Shown here one piece after another: positions 34,893-45,589 of a stretch of DNA of 64,000 bases. The stretch comes from Terfezia claveryi (taxonomy: Eukaryota > Ascomycota > Pezizomycetes > Pezizales > Pezizaceae). The notes beneath the pieces are model-generated. The model was not told the origin of the DNA. It did no database searches and was given only the letters and a program-made list of their open reading frames with translations. The position numbers and the translations under genes were made by a program. Positions within the stretch are counted from its first letter, which is position 1. Each line of letters starts with the position of its first letter. The stretch covers positions 229,986-293,985 of the forward strand of contig WHUX01000061.1 of the NCBI GenBank assembly GCA_015179025.1. Reading direction: 5' to 3'.

Positions 34893-35513
34893 TTGAGTTA
34901 AGCCAACAAACTCCAGGATGGGCATCGGCTTACCACTTGTTTTTGTAGTCGCCACAGTGGCTGAGGCTAGTTGCCGCGAAGGAATCATATTCGATGTTAT
35001 ATAAGGCGTGTTTTGGATTTATATGCATACTATGGTACAATTCTGTTTTGCGTTTAGGGTATTTTCAAGAGTTGGATCTTTTGGGGAAATAGCACTGCCG
35101 TTGGGGTTTATAGTGGCGCTCAGGCTTTCATGACTACGGTCGATACATTGTTGCTCCAATGAGGAGAAAAAAAAGCTCGTGTGGCTAGTGTGGGGAGGCT
35201 GGTCACAGGATGTACATACATGCAGAGAAACCTTGACTGGCACACCTGGTATAGCAAGATGGAGTACTGGTTATACCCAATTTCAGTGTAAGAAATATCA
35301 CTCCAGCTAAACACTTTCAGAGCATTCATAATAACTTGATTGATTGAACAAAAACATAAACGTCTTAACTACCGCACGAGCACAACTACATATTTACAAT
35401 CACCTAGTCTCGTGTACGAGACTAACAATTCGCTATCTAAGCACATGGGGTGGGTGAGCAGTGAAATGTAAGGAAAGAAAGGACCTCCTCCTGCTGTCCT
35501 TGTGAGATGCCTC
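34893..35513. other. Non-coding stretch left of the copia element
   Basis: No gene, repeat or signal was recognised by eye. Confidence 0.4.
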
Positions 35514-35604
35514 TGTAAGATTACGAGGTTATATGAGCGAGGAATCTTGGAGAGAGAAGAGTATGTGTATTCAAAGATATCGGAGCTATCTAGATATCGC
35601 TATA
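35514..35604 (-). repeat. Inverted fragment of the copia LTR
   Basis: TGTAAGATTACGAGGTTAT through TCTAGATATCGCTATA is the reverse complement, with about a dozen mismatches, of the last 90 bp of the copia LTR at about 35803-35892. It begins exactly at the LTR terminus and ends 1 bp before the forward LTR starts. Confidence 0.7.
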
Positions 35605-35605
35605 G

Positions 35606-35892
35606 TGTAGGAATACTCTCACGTGGAACAAACCCGGGAATACGCAAGTCCGTAAACGGCAAATTGGGCGGAACAGGGTAAATATACAGGGAAACCGAAT
35701 ATGGCAAAACGGGCACATTCTGCGAAGGATAAAAGAGCCGGAAAGTACGCAGAGAACATCTCCTAAGTAGAAGGCAGAGCACTGGGACCATAGCAATAAG
35801 TCTATAGCGATATCTAGATATCTCTCCTCTTCTGAATATACACGATCAATTATCTTCACGATTCCTTCGCTGCATAACCTCGTAATCTTACA
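35606..35892 (+). repeat. 5' LTR of the copia element
   Basis: 287 bp with ends TGTAGGAATA...AATCTTACA. It is followed directly by the primer site. The start is set by the TG closest to the inverted fragment and is less certain than the end. Confidence 0.65.
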
Positions 35893-35907
35893 GGTTATGA
35901 GCCCGGC
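35893..35907 (+). promoter_or_regulatory. Primer-binding site matching the initiator tRNA-Met anticodon arm
   Basis: GGTTATGAGCCC is complementary to GGGCTCATAACC, the anticodon stem-loop of eukaryotic initiator tRNA-Met. Drosophila copia and yeast Ty5 prime from the same internal (half-tRNA) site rather than the tRNA 3' end. Confidence 0.75.
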
Positions 35908-35942
35908 GCTCAAGGCAAAGAAGCAATAAGAACAAAAGACAG

Positions 35943-37600
35943 TTGAGATATCTGTGGTACCAACCCAGTAACACTGCCGTTCAGAAAGCAGAAGCCCAAA
36001 AGCCGTGGCCGCCCTATCATTGCAACATAAAGAAACCCTGCGAAACTCAGCATATGCCTACACACCGATCCTGGTCAAAGAAAATAAACCGTCAGAACAA
36101 GCAACTCTTCAAAAATCTCTCCGGAAATAAATCTTCAGGAATCACCACAACCCCAAGAGAATCGCTGTCAGACACCGAATACCTAGAACAGGAATTACGG
36201 AAAAGTGGGCTATACAACGAGGCACTAGCGACGAAAGGAACCCAAGAAGAAGAAGGAAACCATCAAGAGTTCGGAAACCTCTTAACCGACCTTGATACCC
36301 AAGAAGCAGAAGCATCTCTACTGGATAAAGAGATCCAGTGCGAAAACAAGTTAATAAGCTTCAATCAAATACACCCAGCGCTCATCTAAATGAGCAGCAA
36401 CTTAGCCGGACCAGCCCCAACATCCGATTCAGAACACGAAATTGGATACCCAGATCTTCCGATTAATATCCAAGTCGGAAGAAGAAGAGGGTGAAGAGCA
36501 AGAACTCCACCTTCTCCACCACTAGACTCACCAATACCACCACCTCCAGTAACCATGTCCAAAGAATGATCAATCCCAAAGATTGAGCCCAAGCTTGGCG
36601 GACAACAGGACTATGCTTAGTGGATATTATCCATTGAGCAAACGCTTAGCAGCTATGAATACAAAATTGAGACAATATAGGAAATCGTCACTGGAGATGT
36701 CCAAGATCCAGACCCCACAGCTACCAGAAAAGCCAGGGATGCAGATGCTAAAGCCTAGAAGAAAGACAACAACTTCGCAATCTTTACAATAAAAAGAAAT
36801 TGCGAGAAAGAAGTTGTAGATATCATCAGACTAGCCAAAACAGCTAACGAAGTCTATAACAAGCTGAAGGCAAAATTTGAAGGCAAAACTGTCACTACAC
36901 TCAGAGCTCTACTTATTGGAGTCATCAAACTCAGCTATAACAATAGAAATAGTTCAATCGAAGAACATATTAGGAAGTTCAACAAAAAGTAGGGATTTAT
37001 AAGATCTATGCTAGGAGGAACAATCCCAGACGACCTTAAAGAATTCGGAACAATATTGATAGGCTTAAGCAAAAACGACCAAGCCAAAGGGACGTTTCTA
37101 CTAGCCACTCTTCTACCCTACTATAATACTCTTATTGAAAATATCCAGATGAAGAGTAGACTTACTTATGGTGATATCACTACACATCTCAAGACATATG
37201 TCCCAGGTAGGCAAAAGGGGAAAAGGAGAGAAGATAATACTAGAGATTCGGTACAAAACCCAGTAGTGCTTAAGATAGGAGCTAGCAGAGGACAGGATCA
37301 AAGAGATAATGGCAAAAGATGTAACTACTGCATTAGCAAAGGATGGAAAGAGCTAAACTACATAGAATTCGAGTGCTTTACCAAAAAGTGTAAAAAAAGA
37401 AAGGTCAAGAAGACTAAAAAGGAAGACTCTGACAATGAAGAATCTGATAAAGAAAGAGTCACTATCAAGGTTGTTCGAATTGGGAAAACTAGGGTAAGAT
37501 GAGAAGAATATTATAAGTATAACATAGCAGCCACCCATCATACAACTAAGAAATATGACTAACTTATCGATGTCTAACATAATCTCAGCATTAAGGTATC
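35943..37600 (+). pseudogene. Copia gag and start of pol
   Basis: Fragmented frames give a UBN2-type gag: KLGGQQDYA*WILSIEQTLS, KANEVYNKLKAKFEG-like sequence around 36850, EEHIRKFNKK, then an open stretch at 37008-37502 (FGTILIGLSKNDQAKGTFLL, MKSRLTYGDITTHLKTY). A Cys-rich remnant of the nucleocapsid knuckle (CNYCISKGWKE) and a Lys-rich tail follow. An acidic N-terminal region (35943-36389) precedes it. Several in-frame stops occur at expected Trp/Gln sites. Confidence 0.7.
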
Positions 37601-38168
37601 TGTAACAACCGTGTATTCAGTTGTCATCACCTGCGATTGCAGGTGATGGGTCATTGCCATTGTTGTCTTTGTCATCATCTGCGATCGCAGGTGATGGGTT
37701 ATTGTGTTATCATTACCTTGCTTGGCTTCCGAGATAGGGAAGCTTATTTCCCCCATTACCCTGACCGAGTTATGTATATATAGAACCTGTCCCTCGTACT
37801 GTCGTTGGATCCCCATCCAATATCTTGTATACCCAATACAGGACCTTGCTTCCCCCAGCGCTTGTGCACCTCCCTTGTGCATATCCTTATCTCGAACAAA
37901 CAACTCTGCAGTACAGCTGCCTCCCTTGATACACGCGGCAACTGCCTCCGCGTGTCTCGTGTCCCTTACCCTCTGCCTCTCTTACCTCTTGCCTCTTGCC
38001 CTTACCCCCCGTCTCAGTCTTCCCCTGGTCACACACGTAGCGTTCCTACATGTGTCTTACCCTAGCCTCTCCCCAGATCATACACGTAGTGCTCCTACAT
38101 GTGCGATTGCCCCTTGCCACTTCCCCGGCGTACCCCTTGGTCACCTTGCCCCCAGAGCCGTCGTTACA
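37601..38168 (+). repeat. 5' LTR of Gypsy 1
   Basis: TGTAACAACC...GTCGTTACA. It contains two GATCGC-centred palindromes near its start, a TATATATAG box at about 37775-37783, and hairpins in its second half (CCGCGTGT, CACGTAG...CTACATGTG). Confidence 0.9.
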
Positions 38169-38204
38169 CTACGTTGGATCTTCTCAACCAACTGGTACGC
38201 TGTC

Positions 38205-39390
38205 ATGTCCAGAACCCCTCCACCCGCTATCAGGTTTCAAACCTGGAGGAACTCCCCTATACCCTCAGGCCCGAACGAATTGAATGCCTATCGTCGAGAG
38301 ATCATCGACATCTTCGAGGCCATGGATGCCATCGGGGCCGAACTCGGCAACAGCCTGGCTGTGGCAGAATGAAAGCTGAGATCCGCCGACGAAGAGATCA
38401 TGGTCCTCCAGATGGATCTCGACCATGTGAACCTTGCCCTAGCTACCGAACGGACCACGGTACAAAACCTTGGCCACGCCCTAGTGAATCTGGCTATCCC
38501 TACACTAACTACCACCACCAAAACGGAAAGTATCCCCACCCCCCTAAGTTCAATGGGGATAGGGCTCGTTTACGAGCCTGGAAAAATGCGGTGAACTTGA
38601 AGTTGAGTGGGGATTCGGCTAGGTTTCTGTCAGAACAACACCGCCTGGCCTATGTGTTTGCCCTGCTGGAGGGCAAGGCTACGGATTAAATCCAGCCGTA
38701 TATGCTTGAGACAGGGATCAAGCTCGAGAACGTCTCAGCCTTGTTTGTTATCTTAGATCGAGTGTTCGGAGATCCTGATGCAGTGGGGACGGCCAGTCGA
38801 GCGCTCTGGGTACTGAGACAGTGCAACTCAGAGCTGTCTACTTACATTGCAGAGTTCTCGAGGCTGGCCGCAGAGGTAAGGTAGAATGACCAGGCTAAGT
38901 TCGAGCAATTCCAGGAGGTGCTCAGCAATGAGCTCCAACAAGCCATGGTTACCCTCCCCGCAGTTAATACCCTCGAGAAGTTGATCGACCAAGCCTCCCG
39001 AGTGGAACAGCGGATGTCCCAGCTCCGCAACCGCCCCCCGTTCAGGCCAGCACCCCATCTCCCACCACCCCAGCAACACCATGCCACCAAAGCAGCTCAG
39101 GCCCCTGCCCCCGCCAATTAACCAGCACACCCATCGTTGGTGGCAGGAGGGCCCACCCCCATGGATTTATCATCAGGCAGACCCCGCCTGACCCAAGAAG
39201 AGAGGAAATGCCGCCGGAATAATGGGCTATGTATAGCCTATGGGAAGGCTGACCACTTCATTGTGGCTTGCCCCCTTTGAAAGAATCACTCCCTCGCCAT
39301 CTACGCTATCTCCGATACTCCAGTGCCCAGGATTGAGGAGCTTGATAAGTCGGGAAAAGCCCTGTCCCTTGCCTAGTTACTGACACTAGC
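38205..39390 (+). pseudogene. Gypsy 1 gag
   Basis: Begins MSRTPPPAIRFQTWRNSP and contains a coiled-coil-like region, the capsid part (RLRAWKNAVNLKLSGDSARF, HRLAYVFALLEGKA, FGDPDAVGTASRAL) and the knuckle (NNGLCIAYGKADHFIVACPL). Damage: TGA after LAVAE (38370), one C missing in a C run near 38544, TAA for Gln in ATD*IQ, TAG for Trp in VR*ND, and the first knuckle's second Cys changed to Tyr. The point changes all fit C-to-T or G-to-A. Confidence 0.85.
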
Positions 39391-39399
39391 AAGGAACCT

Positions 39400-42300
39400 G
39401 CCCCAGGCTATTTGTCTTTGTCTGCATTTTCTGTTTTTTCCGCTATTGATGAATCTCGCTTGTTCAGTGAGCATTTTGTTGTATCTATCCCCCTCAGAAT
39501 CAATGATAGAACAATCAATACGTCAGCACTTATAGATTGCGGAGCTTCAGGAATTGCATTCATTGACCAAGCCTTTGTCAGTAAATTCTCTATACCTACG
39601 TCCAAGCTCAAAACCCCCCGTGTTCTGGATATCATTGACGGTCGACCCATCTCCTCCGGAGATATCACCGATATTGCGTGCTTGTCCACCCTAGTGGGAG
39701 ATCACTCCGAGGCCAACCTCCCCATATTCGTCACTAAGCTAAAATACCCAATTGTCCTCGGAATCCCCTGGCTCAGAATGCATAATGTATCAGTCAGCTT
39801 TGGCTCGTACACCCTGCAGTTCAATAGCCAGTATTGCCAAAAACACTGTGGAAATCCAAAGGCCACCGTTACTGGGCTGTGTGCCTTGCCACCCCCGATA
39901 ACCCACCTGACCCAGGTAGTACCTCGGCATGCGCACCTCAATGCCAATCCCCCTGTTTCCCCAATTCCCCCAATTCCCCCTATTGTACTGCCTCCAAAAC
40001 CTCTGAATATTAGCTTTATCGGAGCAGGGGCTTTCGCTTACCTCACCAGGAGGCACAAGCTGAAGGCTCACACCCTGTCCATATATGAGGTAAACCTGGA
40101 GATTAACAAGACGAGGTCTAAGGAGGAGTGGAAGTCTATGGTCCCAGACGAATACCACGAATTCATCGACCTGTTCTCAGAGAAGGCCGCAGAAAAGCTC
40201 GCACCCCACCGGCCATATGACCACACTATTCCGCTGATAGAGGGTAAGACCCCCCCCTATGGGCCCCTCTACGGAATGTCCTGGTTAGAGCTGGAAGCTT
40301 TGAAGAAATACTTGGAGGAAAACCTCAACAAGAGCTTTATTCACCATAGCTCCTCACCAGCAGGTGCCCCAGTGCTGTTCGTGAAGAAATCGGATGGCTC
40401 TCTCCGGTTGTATATCGATTACCGGGGCCTAAACGAGATAACGGTCAAAAACAAGTACTCCCTACCTTTGATCCAGGAGACATTAGCTAGGCTTTCCAAG
40501 GCAAAATGGTTCACCAAATTGGACTTGCGAGGGGCGTACAACCTGGTATGGATCGCCAAAGGGGAGGAGTGGAAAACGGTCTTCCGGATACGTTACGGCC
40601 ACTTCGAGTATAATGTCATGCCCTTTGGCCTAACCAACGCCCCTGCCTCCTTCCAGCACTTCATCAATGACACCTTACGGGACTTTCTAGATATGTTCTG
40701 CACAGCCTACCTCAATGATATCTTGATTTATTTAGATACCCTAGCAGAGTACAAGATTCATGTCCGGCAGGTATTGGAGAAGCTAGAGCAAGCTGGGTTG
40801 TACCTCAAGCCTGAGAAATGCAAATTCCATGTACAGGAGGTTAAGTATCTAGGGTTGATCATCACCACGGAAGGTATTAGAATGGACCCCACCAAGGTCA
40901 CCGCCGTTCAGGAATGGGAAATCCCAGCAAATCTCAAGGATGTTCAGGCCTTCCTGGGATTCGCCAACTTCTACCGACGGTTCATTCTAGGATATTCCAA
41001 GATCGTGGCCCCCCTCACAGCCCTGACCAAAAAAGACTGGTGATTCCACTGGAGTCCAGAAGCCCAGTCTGCCTTCGAGAAGCTCAAGGAAGCCTTCTGC
41101 TCAGCCCCGATCCTTGCCCACTTCAACCCTGACAGCAAGTGTATTGTAGAAATGGACGCCTCCGATTATGTATCTGCCGGAATCTTGTCCCAGTATGTCA
41201 ATGGTATTCTCCACCCAGTGGCCTATTTCTCCAAAAAGTACTCCTTGGCGGAGTGTAATTACGAAATCTATGATAAGGAGTTAATGGCCATTGTGCGTGC
41301 ATTCGAGGAATGGAGGCCTCACCTGGAATCAGTAAAGGGAATCATAGAGGTTCTCTCAGATCACAAGAACCTAGAGTACTTCACAACTACCAAATTGCTA
41401 AACTGCCGACAGGCTAGGTGGTCGGAATTCCTCTCTCAGTTTAACTTCAAAATCAGATACTGCCTCGGGAAGGCTGGTGGCAAGCTGGATGCATTGACCA
41501 GGAGATCAGGAGACCTCCCTAAAGGAGGGGATGAAAGGCTGAAATACCAGAATCAGGTAGTACTAAAGCCGGAAAATCTCGATTTGGCAGCCAATGGTCT
41601 GGCTAATGCTAATACGGTTGCTGACGCCGGAGCTGGTCTCCAGCAACAGGTGCGACAAGTGTATGAAGAGGACCCCCTGGCTAGAGACATCATTGCCGCA
41701 TTGGAATCTAGACAACGTCGTCATACCAAGATTTCCCTAGCCGAATGCACCACCCAGGATGGCCTTCTCTACTACCTGGACTGCCTCTACGTGCCTGCAG
41801 ACGATGGGCTACACCTGCGATTGATCAAGGAATACCACGACACACTGGCAGCGGGTCACCCTGGAGTGCCTAAGACATTAGAGTTGCTGTCCAGGCAATA
41901 TACGTGGATTGACCAATGGAAGGAAGTGGAGCGGTACATACGGAATTGCCATGTCTGCAAGCGCGCCAAACCCACCCGCCATGCTCCGTATGGTACCCTG
42001 AAGCCCCTGGAAGTCCCAGAACAACCCTGGCAATACCTGACTATGGACTTCGTTACTAGATTGCCGGAAGACTCAGGATTCAATGCCATCTTGATGGTAG
42101 TGGATCAGTTAACAAAAATGAGGTATGTGATACCCTGTCGAGACACCTGCTCGGCCCCCGAATTGGCATCCCTCTACCTGGATAATGTCTTCCATTACCA
42201 TGGCCTCCCAGCGTCGATTGTCTTAGACCGTGGCCCTCAGTTCGTCGCCGACTTCTAGAAAACATTCTGTAAGCTGTTGGGTATTGAAGTACACCTGTCT

Positions 42301-43101
42301 ACGGCATACCACCCTCAGACTGATAGCCAGTCAGAACGTATGAACACCATCATGGAGCAATATCTGAGGGCGTACATCAATTACCAGCAGAATAACTGGG
42401 TTTCATTGCTGGCCACCTGCGAATTCTCCGCCAACAACCACTTCTCTGAGACCCTGAAGACCTCCCCATTCCTGGCCAATTATGGCTGGCACCCTCGGTT
42501 CGTAGCCTCCCTGGCACCTCTGCGCAAGGCCAGGGAGAATGCCCCAGCTAAGGAGTTCGCCACGCAGATTTCTGAACTTCACTCTACCCTGAAAGCCGAG
42601 CTGAGATATGTGCAAGCCAGGCAAGCTAAATATGCCAACGGATCACGACTGCCAGCCCCCAGATACCAGCCAGGAGACAAGGTGTGGCTCTCTAGTCGGC
42701 ACTTTCAAACAGAACGACCTTCTCGTAAGCTGGATCATAAGTCCCTAGGGCCATATGAGGTATTAGGGAATGTGGGCACTTACGCCTACTGGTTGAAGTT
42801 CCCTAAAGATATCAAATGGCACTCAGTCGTTCACATCTCGGAGATCGAACCAGCCACCAACGATCCCCTCCCTGGGCAAAAGCACCCCCCACCCCCTCCT
42901 GTAGTGATTGCAGGTGAAGAGGAGTGGGAGGTTGAGGAGGTACTGGACTCTAGAAAACGCTATGGGCGAGTTCAGTATAAGGTCAAGTGGGTAGGGGACG
43001 AGGAGACTACCTGGCAACCCGCAGAGGACTTGGAGAATGTGCAGGATTTGGTTACCCTATTCCACCAGCAATACCCCAGGAAGCCTCACCCAGTCGACTG
43101 A
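39400..43101 (+). pseudogene. Gypsy 1 pol (protease, RT, RNase H, integrase, chromodomain)
   Basis: One frame of about 1230 codons has only two stops. TGA at 41041 sits at an Arg position and TAG at 42256 at a Trp position (Gypsy 3 has Arg and Trp there). Order: protease ALIDCGASGIAF, a short proline linker (about 39940-39990), RT ([24 protein letters not shown], catalytic YLND where YLDD is expected), RNase H ([27 protein letters not shown]), integrase zinc region (HPGVPKTLELL...CHVCKRAKP), core ([22 protein letters not shown]) and a C-terminal chromodomain (YKVKWVGDEETTWQPAEDLE). The D-to-N change in the RT would also abolish activity. Confidence 0.92.
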
Positions 43102-43261
43102 GGTCGCGACTTTGCACCCTTGTTGTTTTTTCTGTTCTTGTTGTTGTTCGGAGTTGGGGTTCTTGTCCTTGCTCTTGTTGTTGTTGTTTTCTGTGTTGAT
43201 TTTGCCGGTTATCGTACCTAGGCCTCCTAGTCGCTGGAGCTCCAGCCTAAGAGGGGGATAG

Positions 43262-43829
43262 TGTAACAACCGTGTGTTCAGTTGTCATCACCTGCGATCG
43301 CAGGTAATGGGTCATTGCCATTGTTGTCTTTGTCATCACCTGTGATCGCAGGTGATGGGTTATTGTGTTATCGTTACCTTGCTTGGCTTTCGAGATAGAG
43401 AAGCTTATTTCCCCCATTGCCCTGACCGAGTTATGTATATATAGAGCCTGTCCCTCGTACTATCGTTGGATCCCCATCCAACGTCTTGTATACCCAATAC
43501 AGGACCTTGCTTCCCCCAGCACTTGTGCACCTCCCTTGTGTACATCTATGTCTCGAACAAACAACTCTGCAGTACAGCTGCCTCCCTTAACACACACGGC
43601 AACTGCCTCCACGTGTCTCGTGTCCCTTGCCCTCTGCCTCTCTTGCCTCTTGCCTCTTGCCCTTGCCCCCTGTCTCAGTCTTCCCCTGGTCACACACGTA
43701 GCATTCCTACGTGTGTCTTACCCTAGCCTCTCTCCAGATCATACACGTAGCGCTCCTACGTGTGCGATTGCCCCTTGCCACTTCCCCGGCGTACCCCTTG
43801 GTCGCCTTGCCCCCAGAGCCGTCGTTACA
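43262..43829 (+). repeat. 3' LTR of Gypsy 1
   Basis: 568 bp, same ends and layout as 37601-38168. TATATATAG box at about 43436. Confidence 0.9.
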
Positions 43830-43834
43830 GTATC

Positions 43835-44919
43835 TGCCCATGATTAGATTGAATCCATTTGCCATACTACAGGAACTCTAGTATTCAGATACAATAGCCA
43901 TAACATCTGCCATAAGTAATGCTTATATGACCCCATATACAGCAACATTATTAGTGGCCTTCGAATGCCAGAGGACTTTGTCATGCAAGGGAAAAAGGGC
44001 AAGGTAGAGCTAAAAACAGGAAGAAAAATACTCTACAAGATGGATTGAGATATTGATAGGATGTGAATCAAGCTTGAGAATACAGTCAAAAACTGGAAAG
44101 GAGCAGGAATAAAAAAGATCAAGGAAAAAGAAGCTGCAATCAGTCTGTATGAAAGGTATAGACCCATTTCCTATAACACTCTTAAAACTCTCCCTAAATA
44201 TCCGAAGGATCAGAAAGAGAAGATCTAATGTAAGGCATGTAAACAAGAGAAGACTACCAAATTGGCTATACCCAAGCAGCCCAAAGATCTACAGATCAGG
44301 ACAAACTGACTTCTAGAATAGGTACATGCAGACCTTGTCGGGCCAATCAAACCTCCTACACCTAGCAAACAATATTGATATCTGCTAGTGATTGTGGACG
44401 ACTTCAGCTGGTATATAGCTGTACAGCCCCTTCGAAAGAAAAGTGAGACTGGAAAAGCATTAATTGAAATAATCAATAAACTGGAAGCAGCCATAACCCT
44501 ACAAGTCAGCCAAATCCAAGCAGACTAGGAAGGAGAATTCTATAATAATGAACTTTAAGAAGAACTAAAGCAACGAGGCATAACCTCTAAAGAAACTATC
44601 CTAAAGTATAGCGAAACAAATTCTATAATCGAACGGGCAAACCAAACGATCCTTACTATAAGTAGGACTACTCTAATAGGGTCAGCTCTACCTAAAGGCC
44701 TGTGGGACAAAGCTTCGAGCTGGGTAGCCTATATAAAGAATCGGATTCCCCATAAAAGTCTTCAAGGAAAAACCCCTATCGAAATTATGCTCAAAAAGGA
44801 TCCAGAGACTGAGTAAACAAAGCTAAGACCATTTGGACAGCGAGTCCTCTACTTTAATTATGACATCTCTAATAAACTCTCTTTAAGAAGCTATGAAGTC
44901 AATATAATTAGTTATATAG
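43835..44919 (+). pseudogene. Copia integrase region (continuation after Gypsy 1)
   Basis: Plus-strand reading continues copia pol: a CxxC of the integrase zinc finger (CKACKQEKTTKLA), VHADLVGPIKPPTPSKQY, LLVIVDDFSWYIAVQPL, QAD*EGEFYNNEL and ERANQTILTISRTTLIGSAL, ending near SYEVNIISYIV. Stops are frequent. The sequence ends abruptly where Gypsy 2 begins. Confidence 0.8.
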
Positions 44920-45421
44920 TGTAATGTGGCTCGAGGAACGTAGCGACCAAAGGGTACGCCTAGGCAGTGGGCAAGGAGATCGTACATATAGGAACGCTAT
45001 GTGTGTGATAGGGGAAGGCTGGGATAGGGCAAGAGGCAGGAGACGAGAGGCAGAAGACACGTGGAAGCGGGTGCCGTGTGTGATGCGTAGAGACAAGGCG
45101 AGATAAGGGCAGGAGGTTTGCGAGATAGGCAGTGGGGCTGCAGAGACAAGGTGAGGTAAGGGGGTGCACAAGGGAGATGTACCGACGTGGAGAGAAGCAA
45201 GGTCCTATATTCGGTATATAAGACATTGGATGGGGATCCAACAAGAGTGCAAGTGCCGGGGTCTATATATACATAGCAACTAATAGACTTTCTGACGATA
45301 ATGACAACGAAGAATGCTAGACAATGACAACTGAATGCAAACACATAATAATAACGAGAATAACGAGAGACAAACAGGAATCCGTCTGACTCTCAGAAAG
45401 GCTAAAGGGACAGTTGTTACA
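44920..45421 (-). repeat. 3' LTR of Gypsy 2
   Basis: 502 bp; on the plus strand TGTAATGTGGCTCG...GGACAGTTGTTACA. A TATATA box (minus) is at about 45265-45273, and a decayed version of the GAGAGTCGGACGG hairpin is at about 45362-45395. Confidence 0.85.
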
Positions 45422-45589
45422 CTATCCCCCCTTCTAGGCAGAAGCTCTAGCGACAAGACACAAGGAAAGAAACAACAAGCCCCAACTCCAAACAACAACA
45501 ATAATAACTATGACCCACACAACCTAACCCTGAAGAATGACAAAAACGACAACCTTAACTCCAACTCCAAATGACAAGAACAAAAGTAC

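Larger units (their letters stand above)
37601..43829 (+). mobile_element. Gypsy 1: chromodomain Ty3/gypsy retrotransposon, full length, mutated
   Basis: LTRs of 568 bp at 37601-38168 and 43262-43829 enclose gag and pol. The 5-bp target duplication gtatc flanks it at 37596-37600 and 43830-43834. The polypurine tract AAGAGGGGGATAG abuts the 3' LTR. Visible LTR differences are transitions (for example ATTGCAGG versus ATCGCAGG). It sits inside the copia element. The chromodomain makes it a chromovirus. Confidence 0.93.
35606..44919 (+). mobile_element. Copia-type LTR retrotransposon, dead, interrupted and 3'-truncated
   Basis: A 5' LTR (35606-35892), a half-tRNA(iMet)-type primer site, gag and protease/integrase remnants are present in order on the plus strand. 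Gypsy 1 is inserted at 37600, and Gypsy 2 starts at 44920. Reverse transcriptase, RNase H and the 3' LTR are absent, so the element's 3' half was lost. Frequent TAG/TGA codons at positions expected to be Gln or Trp point to C-to-T mutation on both strands. Confidence 0.8.

Noticed and set aside
35893..35907. Initiator tRNA-Met gene fragment
   Set aside because: Only the anticodon-arm complement is present, directly after an LTR; it is a primer-binding site, and no cloverleaf can be formed around it.
43097..43261. Leu/Cys-rich ORFs after Gypsy 1 pol as an envelope-like gene
   Set aside because: They are translations of a T/G-rich 3' untranslated stretch (TTGTTGTT repeats) with no signal or membrane pattern conserved in Gypsy 3.
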